From NCBI GenBank assembly GCA_946479125.1, contig CAMLET010000264.1, forward strand, positions 1 to 5,264: a stretch of 5,264 nt of DNA. Reading direction: 5' to 3'. A program made the position numbers and the translations under genes. Shown in pieces: positions 1 to 5,264 of the stretch (the stretch's first letter is position 1; the number at the start of each line of letters is the position of its first letter). This stretch comes from an uncultured Flavobacteriales bacterium. Lineage in GTDB: Bacteria; Bacteroidota; Bacteroidia; Flavobacteriales; Crocinitomicaceae. Under the pieces are notes generated by a model. It was not told where the DNA came from and did not search any database. It saw only the letters and a program-made list of their open reading frames with translations.

Positions 1-836
1 AATTTCGAACCAATCTTCTCATAAATATCATATGCCTTGAGATAATAATCCAATCCTTTTTGATTATTTCCAACTTCACGTTCCACCACTCCTAAACCTT
101 GATAAACCATAGCTATTTTTTCGGGTTCAGTTGTTTTATCAATTAGCTTTTTAGCTGCGAAATAGGCCTTTCTCGCTTCGTCGTACCGTTTCTGTTTTCG
201 GTAGCAAGAGCCCATATTTCCTAAACTGACAAACAGTACATCAGTGGCTTCCAGCTTTTTAGCAAGCACCTGAATATCCTTATGAATGGCTAAAGCCTGA
301 TCAATTGAACCACTCAACTCCAAAATGTTTGCACTGTTTTGATAGATCTTCAAGAGCATCAATTCATCGTTCAAAGCTTTAGCATAAGCAATTGCTCTGT
401 TGTTGAAATACATTGCCTTTGTATAATTGGTCAACTCAAAATAACATGTTCCAAGCTTTCCGTATGAAGACATTATCCCAACCGAATCTTTGATGGTTTT
501 ACGGATTTCCAATGACTTCAAATTCAGATCAATTGCCCTTTTATAATTTCCCTTAGTCATATAAGGCATCGACAGATCATTGTAAGTATTCGCCAACATC
601 TGCTTATCCCCCATAGTTTTTACCAGAACCAATGATTGTTCACCAAATTTGATGGCTTTGTCAGTATCTGTTTGAAAATAATAGAATGTCAAATCATTTA
701 AGAGCTGCACTTTTTCCTTTCCTGACTTCTTCGGGATCAATCGTTCCATAGAATCCAGTTGTGCCTGGGTTTGTCCAAAAGAGAATGTTGATGAAATAAA
801 AACGAAAACGTATAAAAAAGCAGTTGTAGTGCGCAT
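1..836 (-). CDS. Secreted/periplasmic TPR-repeat protein, partial (C-terminus outside window)
   Basis: This is the first 278 codons of a longer gene, open to the left edge with no stop. It starts at the ATG at 836-834; an upstream ATG at 854-852 is out of frame and soon meets a stop. Residues 1-21 (MRTTTAFLYVFVFISSTFSFG) look like a Sec signal peptide, cleaved around G21/Q22. The rest is a run of tetratricopeptide repeats. The signature alanine of helix B recurs at exactly 40 residues (A61, A101, A141, A181, A221; G261 in the last visible repeat), with Y/G-x-x-Y helix A signatures such as YGKLGTCYFEL and LGNMGSCYRKQ. TPR solenoids bind proteins or peptides. In Bacteroidota such secreted TPR arrays often precede a membrane helix and a histidine kinase or LuxR-type output domain. 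That is only a possibility here because the C-terminus is missing. It is divergent from the DUF4476 gene. No clear promoter or Shine-Dalgarno was found upstream. Confidence 0.88.
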   Translation of the reverse strand, partial: MRTTTAFLYVFVFISSTFSFGQTQAQLDSMERLIPKKSGKEKVQLLNDLTFYYFQTDTDKAIKFGEQSLVLVKTMGDKQMLANTYNDLSMPYMTKGNYKRAIDLNLKSLEIRKTIKDSVGIMSSYGKLGTCYFELTNYTKAMYFNNRAIAYAKALNDELMLLKIYQNSANILELSGSIDQALAIHKDIQVLAKKLEATDVLFVSLGNMGSCYRKQKRYDEARKAYFAAKKLIDKTTEPEKIAMVYQGLGVVEREVGNNQKGLDYYLKAYDIYEKIGSK

Positions 837-946
837 CAGGAATATTTTGTCATGACGAAGTTAAGTAAATGATTTTCATCTTGAGTCGTTGAAATTTCAT
901 ATTCTACTGAAAAAGAGCTGATAATAAAAAATAAAGCTGTTAACGA

Positions 947-977
947 ATTGTGAAAATGATTTTTGAAAGTATTTGTG
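947..977 (+). promoter_or_regulatory. Candidate Bacteroidota-type promoter for the DUF4476 gene
   Basis: TTG at 948-950 is followed after 19 bases by TATTTGTG at 970-977. The Bacteroidota housekeeping sigma consensus is a TTG/TTTG -33 box and a TAnnTTTG -7 box about 19 bases apart, so the -7 box has one mismatch. Transcription would begin near 984, inside the TTG-initiated extension of the downstream frame, which agrees with translation starting at the ATG at 1015. The match is weak and could be chance in AT-rich DNA. Confidence 0.3.
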
Positions 978-1014
978 GCACGCTTTTGTATTGACTGTTC
1001 GAAAATTAGAAGTC

Positions 1015-1716
1015 ATGAAAACACGTTACGCCTTATTAATTGCCTTTTTAGGAGTTTATTTTCAATTTTTCGCATCAGAATTGTTCTTGAAAATCAATCG
1101 TTCAGGTAATTTTCAAGTGAGTGTTAGTGGACAAACACAATCGAACTCAATGCTTACTTATCGTTTTTTCGATTTGAATTCTGGCTCAACTCAGGTTTCA
1201 ATTACAGATCTTAATACAGGTTCTATTCTCTTCAATAATTATGTTCAACTGACAAATAACATGAGAACGGTTGCTGAATTGGATATGTACGGAACAATGT
1301 CGATTATTCAAAATTTACCAATCAATGTAAGCAACTGGTACAACACGCAAATTGTAGGAACTGTTGTAAACAATACTGGCGGAGGTTACGGAAATCCAAC
1401 TCATGGTGGTGGAATAATCAATGTAAATGATCCACAAGCCGAGGCTGGATTCCAACAATTTTTAACCTTCCTTGATTCTCAGACATTTGACAGTGGAAAA
1501 TTGGAAGAAGCAAAAAAATACTGTGCATTGAGCAACTTATCAGCACAACAAATTAGCCAAATAGCTAAGAAATTTACATACGATTCTAGTAGACTTGAAT
1601 TTGCAAAATCAGCATATTCAACATGTCGGGACAAAGCAAATTATTTTCTTCTTAAAAGCACGTTCACATACAGCTCGAGCTACACAGACTTAGAAGAATA
1701 TATAAAGACACATTAA
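1015..1716 (+). CDS. Secreted DUF4476 domain protein
   Basis: A 233-residue protein of unknown function. The frame can be extended to a TTG at 973, but the ATG at 1015 is preferred because it puts a signal peptide at the very N-terminus: MKTRYALL followed by a hydrophobic stretch, with cleavage probably near A20/S21. Residues about 22-115 are rich in S/T/N and look like beta strands. A glycine-rich linker follows at about 121-134 ([14 protein letters not shown]). Residues about 142-231 match the DUF4476 family, known mainly from secreted proteins of Bacteroidota and Myxococcota. The domain shows a threefold motif: [11 protein letters not shown] at 157, [11 protein letters not shown] at 188 and [12 protein letters not shown] at 218. 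Cysteines 170 and 204 could form a disulfide after export; this is inference. It appears monocistronic, ended by the terminator at 1784-1812, and has no evident link to phenylacetate metabolism. Domain assignment is from recognition of the motif, not from a search. Confidence 0.87.
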   Translation: MKTRYALLIAFLGVYFQFFASELFLKINRSGNFQVSVSGQTQSNSMLTYRFFDLNSGSTQVSITDLNTGSILFNNYVQLTNNMRTVAELDMYGTMSIIQNLPINVSNWYNTQIVGTVVNNTGGGYGNPTHGGGIINVNDPQAEAGFQQFLTFLDSQTFDSGKLEEAKKYCALSNLSAQQISQIAKKFTYDSSRLEFAKSAYSTCRDKANYFLLKSTFTYSSSYTDLEEYIKTH

Positions 1717-1731
1717 TCCGCCCAAGGCGGA
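1717..1731 (+). other. GC-rich hairpin directly after the DUF4476 stop codon
   Basis: TCCGCC at 1717-1722 pairs perfectly with GGCGGA at 1726-1731 across a CAA loop, starting on the base after the TAA stop. No T-run follows, so it is not a complete intrinsic terminator. It may protect the 3' end of the mRNA or assist the stronger hairpin 53 bases downstream. Confidence 0.45.
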
Positions 1732-1783
1732 CAAAGCTTTCCATCCAATACCCTGGCAAACTTGTTTGTCACCAACCAATGAG

Positions 1784-1812
1784 AAAGGATTCGCTGCCGC
1801 GGATCCTTTTTT
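1784..1812 (+). terminator. Strong rho-independent terminator after the DUF4476 gene
   Basis: An 11-bp stem is formed by AAAGGATTCGC (1784-1794) and GCGGATCCTTT (1799-1809), with one G-U wobble (1791/1802) and a TGCC tetraloop (1795-1798). The T-run at 1807-1812 completes the signal in the plus direction. Read on the minus strand the T-run is short and broken, so it works mainly for the DUF4476 transcript. It insulates the paa operon from upstream transcription and shows that the open frame upstream of paaA (from 1766) is not coding. Confidence 0.85.
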
Positions 1813-1834
1813 CTATTTCATGCTATCTCAAGTG

Positions 1835-1865
1835 TTTCCTAGATTTTGGGAAAATCGTATCTTTG
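1835..1865 (+). promoter_or_regulatory. Likely promoter of the paaABCD operon
   Basis: TATCTTTG at 1858-1865 is a perfect match to the Bacteroidota -7 consensus TAnnTTTG. TTTC at 1835-1838 sits exactly 19 bases upstream as a three-of-four match to the -33 TTTG box. Transcription would start near 1872, giving a leader of about 40 bases before the paaA ATG at 1913. The element follows the terminator directly, as expected for the head of a new transcription unit. An imperfect inverted repeat (TGTCG 1874-1878, CGACA 1889-1893) lies at the predicted start site and could be a regulator site, but its arms are short. Confidence 0.55.
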
Positions 1866-1912
1866 TTAAGTTGTGTCGAAACAAATGGCGACAACACATA
1901 AAATCAGCATTG

Positions 1913-2869
1913 ATGGAGACAAAAGACTTTGCGGAATTACAGGCAGCTTTTCAGGCTAAAATCGATAACGAAATTCGTATTGAACCGAAGGATTGGATGC
2001 CAGAAGAGTATAGAAAAACACTGATTCGTCAGATTTCACAACACGCTCATAGCGAGATTGTAGGAATGTTACCTGAAGGAAACTGGATTACTCGTGCTCC
2101 AAACTTACGTCGTAAAGCAGTTTTGCTAGCGAAAGTTCAGGACGAAGCTGGTCACGGCTTGTATTTATACAGTGCCATGGAAACTTTAGGAGCTGATCGC
2201 GAAGCATCCATTGACGATTTGCATTCCGGAAAGGCGAAATATTCTTCAATCTTCAATTACCCAACACTTTCTTGGGCCGATATGGGCGCAATTGGTTGGT
2301 TGGTTGATGGTGCTGCAATTATGAATCAGGTTCCACTTTGCAGATGTTCTTACGGACCTTACGCTCGCGCAATGGTTCGCGTTTGTAAGGAAGAATCGTT
2401 CCACCAACGTCAAGGGTTTGAAATCATGATGACATTGGCTTCAGGAACTCCTGAGCAAAAAGCAATGGCACAAGATGCATTGAATCGTTTTTGGTGGCCG
2501 GCACAAATGATGTTTGGTCCAAACGACGCAGAATCGAAGCATACAAAACAAAGTATGGATTGGAGAATCAAGCGTCACACGAACGACGAATTGCGTCAAA
2601 TGTTTGTGGATGTAACGGTTCCTCAAATTGAATTAATTGGATTGGAAGTTCCGGACAAGGATATCAAGTTCAATGAAGAAACGGGACACTACGAATCTGG
2701 ACCAATTGACTGGAATGAGTTCTGGGAAGTGGTAAAAGGAAACGGACCTTGTAACGAGGAACGTGTTGCAGCTCGCCGTGAAGCGAAAGAAAATGGAATG
2801 TGGGTTCGCGAAGCTGCGGTAGCTCACGCCGAAAAAATGAAAGAACGATCAGCTAAAAAAGCATCATAA
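1913..2869 (+). CDS. paaA: 1,2-phenylacetyl-CoA epoxidase catalytic subunit PaaA
   Basis: Catalytic oxygenase subunit of the cytoplasmic multicomponent enzyme that inserts one oxygen atom into the ring of phenylacetyl-CoA, giving the 1,2-epoxide. This is the committed step of aerobic phenylacetate degradation. The protein is a ferritin-like diiron fold. The carboxylate-histidine pairs are visible: E78-x2-H81 in VQDEAGHG and E161-x2-H164 in CKEESFHQ, with E48 in HAHSEIVG as a probable further ligand (numbering from the ATG at 1913). Its 318 residues agree with the roughly 310 usual for the family. The frame continues upstream to a TTG at 1766, but those 49 codons cross a terminator and the promoter -7 box and do not resemble PaaA, so METKDFAEL is taken as the N-terminus. 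First gene of paaABCD; its stop is separated from the paaB start by two bases. No frameshift or lost ligand is seen. Confidence 0.96.
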   Translation: METKDFAELQAAFQAKIDNEIRIEPKDWMPEEYRKTLIRQISQHAHSEIVGMLPEGNWITRAPNLRRKAVLLAKVQDEAGHGLYLYSAMETLGADREASIDDLHSGKAKYSSIFNYPTLSWADMGAIGWLVDGAAIMNQVPLCRCSYGPYARAMVRVCKEESFHQRQGFEIMMTLASGTPEQKAMAQDALNRFWWPAQMMFGPNDAESKHTKQSMDWRIKRHTNDELRQMFVDVTVPQIELIGLEVPDKDIKFNEETGHYESGPIDWNEFWEVVKGNGPCNEERVAARREAKENGMWVREAAVAHAEKMKERSAKKAS

Positions 2870-2871
2870 AT

Positions 2872-3159
2872 ATGTCATCATCAAATTGGCCTCTTTGGGA
2901 GGTATTTATTAGAAGTAAACAAGGTTTAAGTCATAAACATGTTGGAAGTTTACGTGCATCAGATGCACAAATGGCAGTTGACAATGCACGTGATGTATAT
3001 ACACGCAGAGCCGAAGGAGTTTCCATTTGGGTAATTGAATCGGCTAACGTATTTGCTTCTGATCCTGCAGATTCTGATTCACTTTTTGAACCAGCACAAA
3101 GCAAGGTTTATCGTCACCCAACATTTTACGACGTTCCTGACGGAATTTCACATATGTAA
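2872..3159 (+). CDS. paaB: 1,2-phenylacetyl-CoA epoxidase subunit PaaB
   Basis: Small subunit of the phenylacetyl-CoA epoxidase complex. In characterised systems PaaB bridges PaaA-PaaC heterodimers and is needed for a working complex; it has no cofactor of its own. The 95-residue length equals that of the E. coli protein. Family features are visible in order: WPLWEVFIRSKQGLSHKHVGS at the start, the ASDAQMAVDNARDVYTRR segment in the middle, VSIWVIESANV, and a C-terminal segment near YRHPTFYDVP. It begins two bases after the paaA stop with no convincing Shine-Dalgarno, so it is probably translated from the same mRNA and possibly coupled to paaA. It is followed by an unusually long and structured spacer before paaC. 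Confidence 0.96.
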   Translation: MSSSNWPLWEVFIRSKQGLSHKHVGSLRASDAQMAVDNARDVYTRRAEGVSIWVIESANVFASDPADSDSLFEPAQSKVYRHPTFYDVPDGISHM

Positions 3160-3166
3160 AACGGAC

Positions 3167-3283
3167 TAAAGACTGGAGACAAAAGATTATAGACTTTGTG
3201 ATTAAACCGCGCTAACGCTTGTTTGTATCAAAAGCTTTGCTTTCTCTTATCTTTTGTCTTGGGTCTATCGTCTTAAGTCTTTA
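3167..3283. repeat. Inverted pair of heptameric AGAC arrays in the paaB-paaC spacer
   Basis: The left arm has AGAC or AGAT beginning at 3170, 3177, 3184 and 3191, a strict 7-base period. The right arm has the complement GTCT/ATCT/TTCT at 3242, 3249, 3256, 3263, 3270 and 3277, again every 7 bases. The arms are inverted: AGACAAAAGAT (3177-3187) pairs perfectly with ATCTTTTGTCT (3249-3259), and TAAAGACT (3167-3174) with AGTCTTTA (3276-3283). Because the unit repeats, other pairing registers also work. The central 45-50 bases hold a small hairpin (AAAC 3204-3207 and GCG 3209-3211 against CGC 3216-3218 and GTTT 3221-3224). The element ends three bases before the paaC ATG. It may be a dispersed intergenic repeat, an RNA stem that tunes paaC expression, or a binding site. 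The function is unknown. Confidence 0.7.
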
Positions 3284-3286
3284 AAA

Positions 3287-4057
3287 ATGAAAAACAACAT
3301 CTTTACATATACGCTTAGAATTGCTGACGACAGTTTGATTTTGGGTCAACGTTTATCTGAAATTTGTGGTCACGGTCCGATATTAGAAGAAGATATTGCA
3401 ATTACAAATATTGCACTTGATCTAATTGGTCAGGCAACTTCTTTGTTTGAACATGCTGCAACTTTAAAAACGGATCCGGATCTTCTACCAAAATTGGAAA
3501 GCGCTGATGATTTAGCGTTTTTACGTTTCGACAGACAATATGTGAACTTGCTTCTAGTAGAGCAGCCAAATGGTGATTTTGCTCAAACCATTGCAAGAAG
3601 CTTCTTCTTTGATGCGTTCAGAGTTGAGTTTTTTGAAGCATTGAAAAGCTCTAAAGACGAACAATTAGCTGCAATTGCTGAGAAATCGTTGAAGGAAACA
3701 AAATATCATTACAAGCACAGCGCTGAGTGGATGATTCGAATGGGTGATGGAACTGAAGAGTCAAACACGCGAATCAACAAAGCAGTTACTGCACTTTGGA
3801 AATATACAGATGAACTGTTCTTTATGGACGATATTGATTCTGCTTTGATTGCTGAAGGAATTGCTGTTGATCTGAATTCGTTGAAAGACGCCTGGATGAA
3901 TAGAATCCAAACCGTTTTTGCAGAAGCAACTCTTACTGTTCCTGAACCAAAACCGGTTCATTTTAAGGGAAGAAATGGAATGCATACTGAACATTTAGGA
4001 TATATACTTGCAGAAATGCAGTACATGCAGCGCGCATACCCCGGAATGAAATGGTAA
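3287..4057 (+). CDS. paaC: 1,2-phenylacetyl-CoA epoxidase structural subunit PaaC
   Basis: Non-catalytic partner of PaaA, a paralogue with the same ferritin-like helical fold that lacks the catalytic diiron role and stabilises the oxygenase core. The 256 residues compare with about 250 in the family. The signature C-terminal segment at 228-256 is clear (GRNGMHTEHLGY, then LAEMQYMQRAYPG and a final W). The N-terminal segment LRIADDSLILGQRLSEICGHGP and the ITNIALDLIGQA helix also fit. The frame could start at a TTG at 3254, but that adds 11 residues encoded by the inverted heptamer repeat, so the ATG at 3287 is chosen. The leader is A/T-rich without a Shine-Dalgarno. The stop codon overlaps the paaD start by 7 bases (ATGGTAA at 4051-4057), indicating translational coupling. 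Confidence 0.95.
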   Translation: MKNNIFTYTLRIADDSLILGQRLSEICGHGPILEEDIAITNIALDLIGQATSLFEHAATLKTDPDLLPKLESADDLAFLRFDRQYVNLLLVEQPNGDFAQTIARSFFFDAFRVEFFEALKSSKDEQLAAIAEKSLKETKYHYKHSAEWMIRMGDGTEESNTRINKAVTALWKYTDELFFMDDIDSALIAEGIAVDLNSLKDAWMNRIQTVFAEATLTVPEPKPVHFKGRNGMHTEHLGYILAEMQYMQRAYPGMKW

Positions 4058-4536
4058 CTTCAGAAGAAATCTGGAAAGAGCTGGAAACTGTAATGGATCC
4101 GGAAGTTCCGGTTCTCTCCGTATTGGATTTAGGAGTCATTCGTTCTGTTGAATTGAATTTCCCCAAAGTTCTAATCAAAATTACTCCAACATATTAAGGT
4201 TGTCCGGCAATGAAAACAATTGAAGAGGATATCCGCACTCAATTGCAACAATTTGAAGGACTCGAGGTTGAGATTGAAACTGTTTTACATCCTGCCTGGA
4301 CAACAGATTGGCTTTCAGAAAATGGAAGACAGAAGCTGAAAATGTATGGAATTGCTCCACCTGAAAATGAAGTTGACAAAAGCGTACTATTTGCCGAAGC
4401 TCCGATTATTCCTTGTCCGCATTGCAACTCTTCAGATACCCGAATGATTTCTCAATTTGGAAGCACTTCCTGCAAAGCACATTATCAATGTAACACTTGT
4501 TTGGAGCCTTTCGATTACTTCAAGTGTTTGAAGTGA
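4051..4536 (+). pseudogene. paaD: paaD (paaJ) interrupted by an in-frame TAA at codon 49
   Basis: PaaD belongs to the MIP18/DUF59 (SufT-like) family and is thought to help metal or Fe-S centre maturation of the epoxidase system. Starting at the ATG at 4051, which overlaps paaC, the frame reads MVTSEEIWKE and the conserved DPEVPVLSVLDLGVI, up to ITPTY at residues 44-48. It then meets TAA at 4195-4197 and continues in the same frame with GCPAMKTIEED to a TGA at 4534-4536. The family motif is TPTYSGCPA, so the stop replaces serine; one base (TCA to TAA) explains it. The downstream part keeps HPAWTTDW and a C-terminal cysteine cluster (C122, C125, C141, C147, C150, C159 counting through the stop), ending FDYFKCLK. 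Total length, 161 codons, is normal. An ATG at 4210, 12 bases after the TAA, could permit re-initiation of a 108-residue fragment, but this would lack the DUF59 core and its motif cysteine. Alternatives are sequencing error or readthrough. Confidence 0.85.
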
Positions 4537-4538
4537 AT

Positions 4539-4554
4539 CTCTAATCAGAGTTTT
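4539..4554 (+). terminator. Weak terminator-like hairpin after paaD
   Basis: CTCT (4539-4542), loop AATC and AGAG (4547-4550) are followed by TTTT at 4551-4554. It lies three bases past the paaD stop, between two convergent genes, where a terminator is expected. The 4-bp stem and short T-run make it a poor signal, and it overlaps the 3' end of the convergent gene. Confidence 0.25.
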
Positions 4555-5216
4555 GAATCCAGAAGCTCATCGGAAGTTGCTTCTTTATATTTTCGATGTT
4601 TAGAAGCCTGAATAGCGGTTTTCATATTCGTTGCCAAAGCAACCACACCACCAAGGCGAATGGCCTGGAATATATAAAAGAATAATCCCCAGATAAATCC
4701 ATCGATCAATAGAAGAAGGAAAATGAAGGTTACGAAACTGAACATTCCAAACCCCAGATAAAAGCCAAATGGAATTCCTTTTCTCACCAAGAAACCACTT
4801 GCAGCATAGGTAATAAAAACCACTAAATTAATCGTTAAAACATATGGTAAGAAGGCCAGTTGGTCGCGGAAAATAGCGATTTCGAACGCTCCTGCAATAA
4901 TTGCGAAAGCCGAAATAATCCAAAAGTAAGTAGCTGTCTTTTTCAGCTCCTTAACAGGGTGAGAAACATTTGCAGGGCTGTGTAAACCGTCAACTATCAC
5001 ATCCAACATAACCGGACTTTGTGAAAGCTTCAGCTTCAATTCCCCAAGCTGTTCGGTAAGAATGGTAACTCCTCTCATCAGTTCTCCGGCTCCGGAAACT
5101 TCTGCTATGAGAGCGTCTTTATAGTAAACATCAACTTGTTTGTAGCCTCGTGTCCACTGTACACGTACAAATTCGCCTTTCAACTGACTTAGGGGATACT
5201 TCTTTTCAAAATCCAT
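4545..5216 (-). CDS. Unrecognised protein with soluble N-terminal domain and about four transmembrane helices
   Basis: A 223-residue protein that I do not recognise. It starts at the ATG at 5216-5214 (MDFEKKYPLS) and ends at the TGA at 4547-4545, eight bases from the paaD stop on the other strand. Residues 1-90 are polar and probably fold as a small soluble beta-rich domain (EFVRVQWTRGYKQVDVYYKD, then GELKLKLSQSPVMLDVIVDG). Four hydrophobic segments follow at about 94-116, 121-144, 150-171 and 173-196. The tail at 197-223 is basic then acidic (ASKHRKYKEATSDELLDSKL). There is no signal peptide, so the N-terminal domain is probably cytoplasmic if the helix count is even. No catalytic motif is visible. 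Convergent orientation means it is not part of the paa operon. The coding call is secure from length and composition; the function is unknown. Confidence 0.85.
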   Translation of the reverse strand: MDFEKKYPLSQLKGEFVRVQWTRGYKQVDVYYKDALIAEVSGAGELMRGVTILTEQLGELKLKLSQSPVMLDVIVDGLHSPANVSHPVKELKKTATYFWIISAFAIIAGAFEIAIFRDQLAFLPYVLTINLVVFITYAASGFLVRKGIPFGFYLGFGMFSFVTFIFLLLLIDGFIWGLFFYIFQAIRLGGVVALATNMKTAIQASKHRKYKEATSDELLDSKL

Positions 5217-5236
5217 TCAATAAAATTACAAAGTTC

Positions 5237-5264
5237 CCAGAATATTAATAACAGGAAATTCTGG
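5237..5264. repeat. 7-bp perfect inverted repeat upstream of the membrane protein gene
   Basis: CCAGAAT at 5237-5243 and ATTCTGG at 5258-5264 are perfect inverted copies separated by 14 AT-rich bases. The repeat lies 21 bases upstream of the minus-strand start codon and reaches the window edge, so the arms may be longer. It could be an operator for the membrane protein gene or the hairpin of a terminator belonging to a gene further right. No T-run directly follows on either visible side. Confidence 0.4.

Noticed and set aside
890..899. 10-bp palindrome TGAAATTTCA in the divergent spacer
   Set aside because: Short and AT-rich; such palindromes are expected by chance and no second copy or promoter overlap supports a site.
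837..900. Promoter for the TPR gene (TAACTTCG on the minus strand at 863-856)
   Set aside because: One mismatch in the -7 box but no -33 box at a suitable distance, so support is too weak to list as a feature.
973..1014. TTG-initiated N-terminal extension of the DUF4476 gene
   Set aside because: It would bury the signal peptide behind 14 extra residues and overlaps a candidate promoter box; the ATG at 1015 gives a normal secreted-protein N-terminus.
1766..1912. TTG-initiated 49-codon extension of paaA
   Set aside because: It runs through an intrinsic terminator and a perfect -7 promoter box, does not resemble PaaA, and makes the protein about 50 residues too long.
2441..2827. Two minus-strand open frames opposite paaA
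   Set aside because: Antisense shadows of a strongly conserved gene with no family resemblance, promoter or start signal.
3254..3286. TTG-initiated 11-codon extension of paaC
   Set aside because: These codons are made entirely of the heptamer repeat arm, and PaaC homologues begin near the ATG at 3287.
4195..4197. Reassigned TAA (alternative genetic code)
   Set aside because: Several other genes in the window end at TAA at the correct family lengths, so TAA functions as a stop.
3402..4427. Minus-strand open frames opposite paaC and paaD
   Set aside because: They lie antisense to well-matched family members and their residues reflect only complementary codon bias.

Overview
The window looks like a piece of a Bacteroidota chromosome, most likely Flavobacteriales. 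The base composition is AT-rich, Shine-Dalgarno sequences are largely absent, and there is a Bacteroidota-type promoter (TAnnTTTG -7 box). A secreted DUF4476 protein and a TPR protein of a kind common in that phylum point the same way. The genus cannot be fixed from the sequence alone.

Layout. From 1 to 836 on the minus strand lies the 5' part of a secreted or periplasmic TPR protein that runs off the left edge. A 178-base divergent spacer leads to a plus-strand gene for a secreted DUF4476 protein (1015-1716). That gene is closed by a strong intrinsic terminator at 1784-1812, followed at once by a promoter (about 1835-1865). The promoter serves the phenylacetate degradation operon: paaA (1913-2869), paaB (2872-3159), a structured 127-base spacer, paaC (3287-4057) and paaD (4051-4536). 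A convergent minus-strand gene for an unrecognised four-helix membrane protein (4545-5216) follows. The window ends with a 7-bp inverted repeat upstream of that gene.

How the genes work together. PaaA is the diiron catalytic subunit of ring-1,2-phenylacetyl-CoA epoxidase, PaaC its structural partner and PaaB a small bridging subunit. PaaD is a MIP18/DUF59-type protein thought to help Fe-S or metal-centre maturation. The reductase PaaE, needed to feed electrons, is not in the window on either side of the cluster.

Main points of interest. (1) paaD carries an in-frame TAA at 4195-4197, exactly where the family's TPTYSGCPA motif has serine. Reading is otherwise open on both sides in the same frame, so paaD is a single-codon nonsense allele, a sequencing error, or a recoded or re-initiated gene. 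(2) The paaB-paaC spacer contains two inverted arrays of an AGAC motif repeated every 7 bases, able to fold into a long hairpin next to the paaC start. (3) The longest open frames of paaA, paaC and the DUF4476 gene start too early at TTG codons. Terminator, repeat and signal-peptide evidence supports the internal ATGs used here.
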